A stretch of DNA of 64,000 bases from Oceanicola sp. 502str15 (GTDB taxonomy: Bacteria; Pseudomonadota; Alphaproteobacteria; Rhodobacterales; Rhodobacteraceae): assembly GCF_024105635.1 (NCBI RefSeq), contig NZ_WYDQ01000001.1:2294001-2358000 (forward strand), written 5' to 3'. The notes beneath the pieces were generated by a model. It did not search any database and was not told the origin of the DNA. It was given only the letters and a program-made list of their open reading frames with translations. Position numbers and translations under genes: made by a program. Below are positions 54,461-61,584 of this stretch, piece by piece. The stretch's first letter is position 1; each line of letters starts with the position of its first letter.

Positions 54461-54858
54461 GGTGTGTCCCAGAGTTTTTCGAGCCCGGCGCGGATGCGGG
54501 CGATATCGGTTTCGGTGCCTGCAAGTTCGAACCGGTAGAGCACCGGCACCTTGCACTTGGTGGCAATCACATCCCCGGCCATGGCGAAGGTTCGCCCGAA
54601 GCTGCGGTTGCCCCCGGCGATGACCCCGCGCAGCAGCGCGCGGTTGGCGGCGAGGTTCAGAAAGGCGATGACGGGCTTGGCCACCGCGCCCCGGCCCGCG
54701 CCATCGGCATAGGTCGGGCAGATCAGCACGAAGGGTTCGGTGGCGCAGGGCGGCGTGGCGGCTGCGCTCACCGGAAGGCGGGTGGCGGGGAGGCCGAGCT
54801 TGCCGACGAGGCGGGCGGTGTTGCCCGACCCGCTGGAAAAGTAGAACAGCCCCCCCAT
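54442..54858 (-). CDS. nrdI: NrdI flavodoxin-like activator of class Ib ribonucleotide reductase
   Basis: A 138-residue flavodoxin-like protein. The FMN phosphate loop is [13 protein letters not shown] at residues 6-17, and [18 protein letters not shown] and [21 protein letters not shown] form the isoalloxazine site. NrdI supplies oxidant for the Mn2-tyrosyl cofactor of NrdF. ATG at 54858 is chosen over a TTG 21 nt upstream because it begins directly at the strand before the FMN loop. It lies 4 nt after the nrdH stop and overlaps the nrdE start. Confidence 0.93.
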   Translation of the reverse strand: MGGLFYFSSGSGNTARLVGKLGLPATRLPVSAAATPPCATEPFVLICPTYADGAGRGAVAKPVIAFLNLAANRALLRGVIAGGNRSFGRTFAMAGDVIATKCKVPVLYRFELAGTETDIARIRAGLEKLWDTPCLMQA

Positions 54859-54862
54859 CGGC

Positions 54863-55084
54863 TCAGGAGAGCCGGCCAATCATGTCGGGGCGGAACCCGG
54901 CCCAGTGATCCTCGCCGGCCACCACCACCGGCGCCTGCCGGTAGCCCAGCCCCTGGACCATCTGCATGGCGTCCGCGTCCTCGGTCAGGTCGACGAGGTC
55001 GAAGGGCAGCCCGCGGGCCTCGAGCGCGCGGGTGGTGGCCGTGCACTGCACGCAGGCGGGTTTGGAATAGACGGTGATGGTCAT
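54863..55084 (-). CDS. nrdH: Glutaredoxin-like electron donor NrdH
   Basis: A 73-residue thioredoxin-fold protein with redox site C11-V-Q-C14 in KPACVQCTAT and the cis-Pro element QAPVVVAGED, ending WAGFRPDMIGRL as in NrdH proteins. It reduces the C-terminal CVSC of NrdE. ATG at 55084 follows AAAAGGGACAAAAACC; the open frame upstream is riboswitch leader. It is the first gene of nrdHIEF, about 110 nt downstream of the cobalamin riboswitch. Confidence 0.95.
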   Translation of the reverse strand: MTITVYSKPACVQCTATTRALEARGLPFDLVDLTEDADAMQMVQGLGYRQAPVVVAGEDHWAGFRPDMIGRLS

Positions 55085-55197
55085 GGTTTTTGTCCCTTTT
55101 GGTCTTGCCTGTTGAGCGGCGAAAGGGACACGAGGAAAGGGCACACCGGGCCCGTCCACGCGCCCCGGCCCTCCGCCGCGGTCATCGTTCAGTTGCC

Positions 55198-55370
55198 TTG
55201 GCAGGTCTCCTGACTTCGCGGCTCGGATGTCGTCGGTTCACCTTCCCGGCGCACGCGCACCAGTGGATCGAACCATGACTTGCCACTTACAGTTGCGGGG
55301 GCAGTGCCGGATCTTCACCGGCTTCCCTCTTAGCCCTCGAGTTTCCTCGGGGGAACCAAAGCATCACCAT
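55198..55370 (-). promoter_or_regulatory. Cobalamin (AdoCbl) riboswitch upstream of nrdHIEF
   Basis: Read on the minus strand, the leader contains the consensus elements in order: GGTGATGCTTTGGTTCC at the 5' end, AAGAGGGAAGCCGGTG, the CCGGCACTGCCCCCGCAACTG core (55307-55287), and the 3' B12 box GTCAGGAGACCTGCCAA (55214-55198). The exact outer limits are approximate. It precedes a B12-independent class Ib reductase, so cobalamin would be expected to switch this operon off when a B12-dependent class II enzyme can work. No such enzyme gene is in the window. Confidence 0.95.
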
Positions 55371-55563
55371 ATTGTGCGAGCGAGCCGGGGAGTGTCAACA
55401 TATAGCGCCCACCCGGGAGTCGATTTCTGTGGATAGTTTCGAGGCGCCTCGCGGAACGGGCGCGCTGCGGTGTAGCCCACAGCCGCAGGCCCGTTGATTT
55501 GCAGGGCCGCCCCTTCACCCCCCGGCGAGCGCAGTCAGCCGAGAGCCCAAACCTCGCAGAGCC
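55371..55563. other. Non-coding spacer between the riboswitch and the GntR gene
   Basis: This 193-nt stretch must contain the nrdH promoter on the minus strand. The only AT-rich part is around 55361-55440 (ATATTGTGCG, TGTCAACATATAGCG), where ACTCCC...TGTCAACATATA could hold promoter elements. From 55441 to 55563 I see no gene, hairpin with T-run or repeat. Confidence 0.4.
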
Positions 55564-56238
55564 TCAAACGCTGTCCTTCACCCGCTCCCAGGTGTTCATG
55601 AGATGCTGGGCCATGGTCTCGCCAAGAGTGGCCCCATCGCGGCGCGACAGGGCCTCCGCCATCTTCTCGTGCTCATCCACGGCGGCGGCCCAATACTCCG
55701 GCTTGCGGTTGCCCATGAAGCGGATGCGCTTGAGCCGCGCCTGAATGTTGCGCTGCATTTCCTGAAGGGTCTCATTGCCCGACAGTTCGGAGAGCAGCGA
55801 GTGGAAGTCCTGGTTGAGCTTGTAGTAGGCGAGCCGCTCGCGCTTTTCGTAAAGCTCCAGCATCTCCCTATGCAGCGACAGCAGCGCCGCCACCTCTTCT
55901 TCGCTGGCGCGCTCGCAGGTGAGCTGCCCCGCGAGCTTTTCGAGATGGGCAAGCACCTCGAGCATCGAGAAGACGTCCTTCGAGGTCAGCTTGCGCACCA
56001 CCGCGCCGCGTGACGGGCGGATGATCACCAGACCCTCCGCCGCCAGCGTGCGCAACGCCTCCCGGAACGGCGTGCGCGACACTTCGAGCTGCTCGATCAG
56101 CCGCGTCTCGTCGATCCGGCTGCCCGGCTCCAGATAGCCTTCGATGATCAGGTCGCGGATACGGTTTGCCACCTGGTCGTGAAGGGTCTGCTTTCGGATC
56201 GCGACAGGGCCGCCCGTCGTGACACCAAGATTGTCCAT
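55564..56238 (-). CDS. GntR family regulator, FCD subfamily
   Basis: A 224-residue regulator. ATG at 56238 follows CGGGAGCCTAGGC. N-terminal winged helix: QVANRIRDLIIEGYLEPGSRIDETRLIEQLEVSRTPFREALRTLAAEGLV; the helical FCD domain has the metal/ligand residues in NQDFHSLLSELSGN and DEHEKMAEALSRRD. It is divergent from the PdxA-like gene at 56337, with a palindrome at 56308-56322 between them, and should control the PdxA/TRAP/dehydrogenase operon in response to the imported acid. Confidence 0.92.
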   Translation of the reverse strand: MDNLGVTTGGPVAIRKQTLHDQVANRIRDLIIEGYLEPGSRIDETRLIEQLEVSRTPFREALRTLAAEGLVIIRPSRGAVVRKLTSKDVFSMLEVLAHLEKLAGQLTCERASEEEVAALLSLHREMLELYEKRERLAYYKLNQDFHSLLSELSGNETLQEMQRNIQARLKRIRFMGNRKPEYWAAAVDEHEKMAEALSRRDGATLGETMAQHLMNTWERVKDSV

Positions 56239-56307
56239 GCCTAGGCTCCCGGATTCGTCTTCTCGGCAACTATAAGACCTCTTGCCTTGCGCTGCGAGGT
56301 CGCGCAA

Positions 56308-56322
56308 TGTATTTCGTATACA
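56308..56322. promoter_or_regulatory. GntR operator candidate
   Basis: TGTAT-TTCGT-ATACA is a perfect inverted repeat centred at 56315, 15 nt before the PdxA-like ribosome-binding site and 70 nt from the GntR start. Its size and GTATAC-like core fit FCD-type GntR operators. Binding is inferred. Confidence 0.6.
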
Positions 56323-56336
56323 AAATGAGGAAATAC

Positions 56337-57419
56337 ATGATTCACGAACAGCGAGTTGCCTTTGCGATAGGGGATGCCGGGGGAATCAGCCCCGAGCTGA
56401 GCGCCCGTGTGATTGCGGATGCCCAAGCCAATCGCGGCGACATGATCGTCGTCGGAGATGCCCGCGTGCTCGCCATGGGGGCGCAGCATGCAGGCGTCGA
56501 AATCGACCTGCCCACGCTCACCCCGGAAGAGGCGGGGCAAGGGCTGCCCGAGGGGTCTGTGCTGGTGGACATGGCCAACTGCGACCCCGACACGCTGACG
56601 CTGGGCGAATCCTGCCGCGAAACCGGCGCCGCCTCGCTGGAAAACTTCGCGGCGGCGCTTCGCCTCGCCAACGCCGGCATCGCAGGCTCGGCCTTCTTCA
56701 CGCCGTTCAACAAACACGGCATGCGTCTGGCGCGGCCCGATTACGTCGACGAGATCGGCTTCATCAACGCCACCATCAACGCCACCCGCAGTGGGCGCGA
56801 GTTCAATGTGCTCGACGAGGTCTGGAACGCGCGGGTCACATCGCACATCCCATTGCGCGAGGTCGCCGATACCCTCACCACCGACCGGATCTACGAGTCG
56901 CTCTGCCTGACCATCGAAACCATGGAGAATGCCGGTTTCGAGCGGCCCCGCATCGGCGTGGCCGCGCTCAACCCCCACGCGGGCGACGGGCGCAATTTCG
57001 GCACCGAAGACGAAGATGTGCTGCTTCCGGCGGTCCAGAAGGCGCAGGCGCGGCAGATGGCCGTCACCGGGCCGATTCCTTCCGATACGGTCTTCGTGCG
57101 CGCGCTCAAGGGCGAGTTCGACGCGGTCATGACCATGTTCCACGACCAGGGCCAGATCGCCATGAAGCTGATCGGCTTCGACCGTGGCGTGACGCTGATC
57201 GCGGGCTACCCGTTTCCCATCGTCACCCCGGCCCATGGCACCGCCTATGATATCGCGGGCCAGGGCAAGGCCGACACCGGCGCAACCTTCAACGCCGTCG
57301 CGCTGGGCCGCAAGCTGGCCGCCCGCGCCGAGCGCAAATCCACACCGGCGGCGCTCTCGCCCGCCGATCTCACGGCCCTGTTCCGCGGCCCGGTCAAAGA
57401 GGACGCGACACAAAGCTGA
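56337..57419 (+). CDS. PdxA-like 4-phospho-threonate/erythronate dehydrogenase family protein
   Basis: A 360-residue NAD-dependent dehydrogenase-decarboxylase of the PdxA fold. ATG at 56337 has GAGGA 7 nt upstream; earlier in-frame ATGs would run through the operator. Divalent metal ligands are conserved: H170 (TSHIPL), H214 (NPHAGDGRN) and H269 (FHDQGQIAMK). The usual PdxA start GDPAGIGPE is altered to GDAGGISPE, which, with the TRAP context, favours the PdxA2 branch acting on 4-phospho-D-threonate or D-erythronate over pyridoxine biosynthesis. The DUF1537 kinase that normally supplies the phosphate ester is not present nearby. Confidence 0.88.
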   Translation: MIHEQRVAFAIGDAGGISPELSARVIADAQANRGDMIVVGDARVLAMGAQHAGVEIDLPTLTPEEAGQGLPEGSVLVDMANCDPDTLTLGESCRETGAASLENFAAALRLANAGIAGSAFFTPFNKHGMRLARPDYVDEIGFINATINATRSGREFNVLDEVWNARVTSHIPLREVADTLTTDRIYESLCLTIETMENAGFERPRIGVAALNPHAGDGRNFGTEDEDVLLPAVQKAQARQMAVTGPIPSDTVFVRALKGEFDAVMTMFHDQGQIAMKLIGFDRGVTLIAGYPFPIVTPAHGTAYDIAGQGKADTGATFNAVALGRKLAARAERKSTPAALSPADLTALFRGPVKEDATQS

Positions 57420-57478
57420 CGACAGGCCCCGTGCCTGACCGGCGGCCCCGCCGCCACCAACCAAAGGGAGGAAGACCA

Positions 57479-58462
57479 TTGAAACTCAAGAGCGCACTCT
57501 TCGGCGCCGCAACGCTCGCCATGATGGCGGGCACGGCCATCGCACAGGAAGAGATCATCTTCGGCATCAGCGCCGCCACCGGCTCGCTTCAGCAGCAAAG
57601 CGCAAGCGAATTTGCCCGCCGCGCCAACGAAAAGCTGGGGGATACGGCTGTCGTGAAGGTCTTTGACAGCTCGCAGCTGGGCAAAGACAAGGACATGCTC
57701 CAGAAGATCAAGCTGGGCACCATGCACCTCACGCTGCCCTCCTCGATCATGCCCGAGATCGCCGCCGAATACGCGATCTTCGATCTGCCATTCCTCGTGG
57801 CCGACCGTGACCATCTCGCCCGCATCGACGAGACCTTCTTCAAGGACGTTCTGGTGCCCGCCGCCGAGGCGCAGGGCTACCGCCCGCTCGCCGTGTGGGA
57901 AAACGGTTTCCGCCAGATCACCAACAACGAGCGCCCCATCAACACCCCCGCCGACCTCGAAGGGCTGAAGATCCGTACGCCCAACTCGTCCTGGCGTGTG
58001 GCGATGTTCAGCGAATACGGCGCCAACCCCACGCCGATGTCGTTCTCCGAGGTCTTCGTGGCCTTGCAGACCGGCGTGATCGACGGGCAGGAAAACCCGC
58101 TGACCAACATCGCCGGCGGCAAGCTGAACGAGGTGCAGAAGTACCTGTCGATGTCGGGCCACGTCTATTCGCCCGCCTACCCCACCGTGGGTGTGGCGGC
58201 CTTCGAAAAGCTCGATCCCGAGATCCAGCAGGTGCTGGCCGAAACCGCGCAGGAAGTTGCCCTCTGGGCGCGCGAACAGGGCGCCGAGCAGGACGGCAAG
58301 CTGCTTGAGGAGCTGGAAGCCGGCGGCATGGAGGTCAACACGGCCGATCGCGCCGCCTTCGTCGAAGCCTCCGCGCCGCTCTACGAGAAGTTCGCCGCAG
58401 AGGTCGAGGGCGGCCAGGCGATGATCGACCAGGTGCTCTCGCTGGCTGACGGCGACTCCTGA
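57479..58462 (+). CDS. dctP: TRAP transporter substrate-binding protein (DctP), TTG start
   Basis: About 327 residues. The start is taken as TTG at 57479 because GGGAGGAAGACCA stands just upstream and translation from there gives a perfect Sec leader, MKLKSALFGAATLAMMAGTA-IAQ, with no extra charged residues; an upstream GTG would add a proline/arginine-rich tail before it. DctP features: LKIRTPNSSWRVAMFSEYGANPTPMSFSEV (carboxylate Arg) and FVALQTGVIDGQENPL. It lies 59 nt after the PdxA-like gene. Confidence 0.9.
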   Translation: MKLKSALFGAATLAMMAGTAIAQEEIIFGISAATGSLQQQSASEFARRANEKLGDTAVVKVFDSSQLGKDKDMLQKIKLGTMHLTLPSSIMPEIAAEYAIFDLPFLVADRDHLARIDETFFKDVLVPAAEAQGYRPLAVWENGFRQITNNERPINTPADLEGLKIRTPNSSWRVAMFSEYGANPTPMSFSEVFVALQTGVIDGQENPLTNIAGGKLNEVQKYLSMSGHVYSPAYPTVGVAAFEKLDPEIQQVLAETAQEVALWAREQGAEQDGKLLEELEAGGMEVNTADRAAFVEASAPLYEKFAAEVEGGQAMIDQVLSLADGDS

Positions 58463-58544
58463 TCCGGCGCGAAAGCCACGGGGCGCATTGCAGAGGTGAT
58501 GCGCCCCTCTTCCATTCCACCCTCTTCCCGAACGGGACCGTGCA

Positions 58545-59111
58545 ATGCTCGACCGCGTCATCCATTGGCTCGACATCCTCCTGCAAATTTTCACCGTCAC
58601 CCTGATCGTCATCCTCGCCGTGATCGTCCTTCTGGCGGTCGGCTTCCGCTACTCGGGCAACTCGCTGATCTGGTATGACGAGGTCGCGGTTCTGCTGCTG
58701 GCCTGGATCACCTTCAGCGGCGCGGCCCTCGCAGTGCTGCGCGACGCGCACCTCGGGTTCACCGGGCTGATGTACGGCCTGCCGCCGACCGGGCGCCTCC
58801 TGCTCTTCTGGCTGGTCGAGGCGATCTTCTTCGCCATCTTCGCCATCGTGCTCTGGGCCGGATGGACCATCCTCGGCATCTTCGGCAACGAAACCATGAC
58901 CACCCTGCGCTTCGTTCCGCGAAGCGTGGTGCAGGGCATCCTGCCGGTCAGCGCCGCCTTCATCCTTCTGGCCCGCGCCCTGACCCTGCCCAAGCGAAAG
59001 GCAGAGGTCGAAGCGGGCATTGATCCCGAAACCCGCGAAATCCAGCACGAGATTGCCCGCGCCGAGGCCGAACTGGCCCGCACCGGTGCCGCCACGGAGA
59101 CCGAGAAATGA
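58545..59111 (+). CDS. dctQ: TRAP transporter small permease (DctQ)
   Basis: A 188-residue protein with four hydrophobic segments in the first 150 residues and DctQ motif GFRYSGNSLIWYDEVAVLLLAWITFSGAALAVLRDAHLGF. The last 40 residues (RKAEVEAGIDPETREIQHEIARAEAELAR) form a charged helix, probably coiled coil, longer than in most DctQ proteins. It overlaps dctM by 4 nt. Partner of the fourth TRAP system. Confidence 0.9.
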   Translation: MLDRVIHWLDILLQIFTVTLIVILAVIVLLAVGFRYSGNSLIWYDEVAVLLLAWITFSGAALAVLRDAHLGFTGLMYGLPPTGRLLLFWLVEAIFFAIFAIVLWAGWTILGIFGNETMTTLRFVPRSVVQGILPVSAAFILLARALTLPKRKAEVEAGIDPETREIQHEIARAEAELARTGAATETEK

Positions 59112-60394
59112 CCGAAGCCCTGATCCTTCTGTCGATGTTCCTGATGATCGGCTTCGGCGTGCCCATCGCCGTCGCCATCCTTGGCAGCGCGCTCGTCGGG
59201 GTGTTCATCCTCAACGGCCACCTCGGCTTCCTGAACGCCGCGCTCTCGCTCTACGACGGCGCCACCAGCTTTCCGCTCATCGCCATCCCGCTCTTCATTC
59301 TCGCAGGCGCGCTGATGAACACCGGCGGCATCTCGACCCGACTCATCGCCTTCGTCTCTGCCCTGATCGGCTTCGTGCGCGGCGGGCTGGCCATGGTCAA
59401 CGTCGGCGTGTCGCTGTTCTTCGCCGAAATCTCCGGCTCCGCGGTGGCCGATGTGGCCGCCACCGGCTCGGTGCTGATCCCGGCGATGAAGAAAAAGGGC
59501 TATACCCCGCGCTTCGCCGCCGCGCTCACCTCCTCCACCGCCTCGCTCGCCATCATCATCCCGCCCTCGATCCCGATGATCCTCTACGGCGCGCTCTCCG
59601 ATACCTCCATCGTCAAGCTCTTCGTCGCCGGCATCGTGCCCGGCCTTCTCGGCGCGGCGCTGCTGATGGCCCTCAGCTACTACTTCGCCGTGCGCTACGA
59701 CCTGCCGCGCGAAGAGGGCTTCAGCCTCTGCCGTCTCTGGCAGGCCACCAAAGAGGCGATCTGGGCGCTGATCCTGCCGGTCATCATCCTTGGCGGCATC
59801 TTCGGCGGCATCGTCACCGCCACCGAGGGCGCCGGGCTCGCCGTGCTGGCGGCCCTGCTGATCGGCGGCTTCATCTACCGCGAACTGAACGCCGAAAAGC
59901 TCTACCACGCGCTGGTCGATGGCGTGAACCAGACCGCGGTGGTGATGCTTCTGGTTGCTTCCTCCGCGGTGCTCGGCCTCTACCTGACCGAAACCGAGCT
60001 GCCTCAGCGTCTCGCGCAGGGCATCACCCAGATCACCACCAACCCGCTCGCGGTGCTGATGATCATCAACGTCTTCCTGCTCTTCGTGGGCATGGTGCTG
60101 CACGGCGCGGCGGCGATCATCCTGACGGTGCCGATCTTCATGCCGCTGGTGCATCAGCTCGGCATCGACCCGATCCAGTTCGGCATCCTGCTGACGCTGA
60201 ACATCGCGCTGGGCCAGCAAACCCCGCCGGTCGCCAGCGTGCTCGTCACCGCCTGCTCCATCGCCAAGACCGACGTGTGGAGCACCACCCGCACCAACCT
60301 GCCCTTCATCGGCGTGCTGGTTCTGGTATTGCTTCTGGTCACCTACGTGCCCGCCGTCTCGCTCTCACTCGTGGATGTATTCTATGGCCCATGA
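59108..60394 (+). CDS. dctM: TRAP transporter large permease (DctM)
   Basis: A 428-residue permease overlapping dctQ (ATGA). It contains FFAEISGSAVADVAATGSVLIPAMKKKGY, SLAIIIPPSIPMILYGALSDTSIVKLFVAGIVPGL and LGQQTPPVASVLVTACSIAK, all DctM landmarks. Its last codons overlap the start of the dehydrogenase gene by 11 nt. It belongs to the GntR-PdxA-TRAP-dehydrogenase unit. Confidence 0.94.
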   Translation: MTEALILLSMFLMIGFGVPIAVAILGSALVGVFILNGHLGFLNAALSLYDGATSFPLIAIPLFILAGALMNTGGISTRLIAFVSALIGFVRGGLAMVNVGVSLFFAEISGSAVADVAATGSVLIPAMKKKGYTPRFAAALTSSTASLAIIIPPSIPMILYGALSDTSIVKLFVAGIVPGLLGAALLMALSYYFAVRYDLPREEGFSLCRLWQATKEAIWALILPVIILGGIFGGIVTATEGAGLAVLAALLIGGFIYRELNAEKLYHALVDGVNQTAVVMLLVASSAVLGLYLTETELPQRLAQGITQITTNPLAVLMIINVFLLFVGMVLHGAAAIILTVPIFMPLVHQLGIDPIQFGILLTLNIALGQQTPPVASVLVTACSIAKTDVWSTTRTNLPFIGVLVLVLLLVTYVPAVSLSLVDVFYGP

Positions 60395-61271
60395 CCCAAC
60401 GACCTCTGCAAAGCCCTCCGTCGGCGTGATCGGCGCCGGCATGATGGGCGGCGGCATGGCCGCCAGCCTGCTGCGCGCCGGGCACCGCGTCACGGTCCTG
60501 CCCCACCGCAACCGCAGCATCATCGACCGGCTGATCGCCGCTGGCGCCGAAGAAAGCGCCTCCGCCGCCGAGCTTGCCGGGTCGGTCGACGTGGTGCTCA
60601 CCTGCCTGCCCGACGGCCCGGCCGTCGAGGCCCGCGCCGCCGAGATCCTGCCCGCCCTGTCACCCGGCGCCCTCTGGATCGACACCACCACATCAGATCC
60701 TGAGGTCACCCGGCGCGTCGCCGCCCAACTGGCCGAACGGGGCGCAACCCTCGCCGACGCCCCCGTCACCGGCAGCCCCGCGCAGGCCGAGGCGGGCGAT
60801 CTGGCCTCGGTGGTGGGGTGTGATGAAGACGCGTTCGAGCGGGTCGAGGCCGTGGTCTCGGTCTACTCCCGCGTGGTGCGCCGCTTCGGCAATACCGGCA
60901 CCGGCCATACCGCCAAGCTGATGAACAACCTCGTTACCCAGGGCACCATGGCCCTGCTCACCGAGGCCTACGGCGCCGCCCACAGGCTCGGTGTCGACTG
61001 GCAGGCGCTCTACGACGTCATGTGCGTCGGCGCCGCCCGTTCCGGCACGCTCGAAAAAGCCGTGGGCCCGGCCCTCTCGGGCAATTTCGACGGCGCGCGC
61101 TTCACCATCCGCAACGCGGAAAAAGACCTCCGCTACGCCACCGCCACCCTCGGCCCCCAAGCCGAACTGGCCCGCGCCGCCCACGCGGTCCTGCTCCGCC
61201 AGGTCGAAGCGGGCCGAGGAGACCAATTCGTCAGCCGGATGCTACAACCCGCCGAGAAGGACGGGCGCTGA
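60384..61271 (+). CDS. NAD(P)-dependent beta-hydroxyacid dehydrogenase (3-hydroxyisobutyrate dehydrogenase family)
   Basis: A 295-residue enzyme. ATG at 60384 lies inside the dctM 3' end; the codon three positions earlier is less likely. Rossmann motif VGVIGAGMMGGGMAASLLRAGH near residue 14; the conserved DAPVTGSPAQAEAGDLASVVGG-like substrate-binding segment; and KLMNNLVTQGTMALLTEAYG with the catalytic Lys of this family (G-x-x-x-KxxNN). Members oxidise 3-hydroxyisobutyrate, tartronate semialdehyde, L-threonate and similar acids. Here an acid-sugar (threonate-like) substrate is the best guess given the PdxA-like enzyme and TRAP importer. Confidence 0.9.
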   Translation: MAHDPTTSAKPSVGVIGAGMMGGGMAASLLRAGHRVTVLPHRNRSIIDRLIAAGAEESASAAELAGSVDVVLTCLPDGPAVEARAAEILPALSPGALWIDTTTSDPEVTRRVAAQLAERGATLADAPVTGSPAQAEAGDLASVVGCDEDAFERVEAVVSVYSRVVRRFGNTGTGHTAKLMNNLVTQGTMALLTEAYGAAHRLGVDWQALYDVMCVGAARSGTLEKAVGPALSGNFDGARFTIRNAEKDLRYATATLGPQAELARAAHAVLLRQVEAGRGDQFVSRMLQPAEKDGR

Positions 61272-61584
61272 GGCGGGTTTCAGACTCTTCCGGCCTCCGG
61301 GCAACGCGGCCGACCGACCGGCAATCCGGCGCCGCCTGCGCCTGAACGATCCAAGACGATGGCGAAGCGCCGGATTTCCTGTGGCATCAGCCAGGTGTGG
61401 CGCGGATCGGCCTGCTGCTCCGCTTCCTTTAAGTCCCGCCATCCGCTTCGACACATCCTGCATTCCGGCAGTGCAAATCGTCTGGGGGTTGAATGCCCGG
61501 CGAAAGACTTTCATTGTCTTCCCATTGCTCAAACGTGTTTCGCGGCAATTACGGCTGCATCAGTTATATCGGGGCTGTTCAGGT
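61272..61584. other. Non-coding spacer before vgrG
   Basis: This 313-nt region has short open frames without ribosome-binding sites or protein-like composition. No strong terminator or palindrome is evident. From about 61470 to 61580 it becomes less GC-rich (TTTCATTGTC, CAATTACGG, AGTTATATCGG), a plausible place for the vgrG promoter. Confidence 0.5.

Noticed and set aside
56337..57419. Pyridoxine biosynthesis gene pdxA
   Set aside because: It sits in a GntR/TRAP/dehydrogenase operon and has an altered N-terminal motif, which suits the catabolic PdxA2 branch better.
60991..61584. Possible N-terminal extension of VgrG
   Set aside because: The upstream part of the frame runs through the dehydrogenase gene and the spacer with no VgrG-like residues; the domain begins at 61585.
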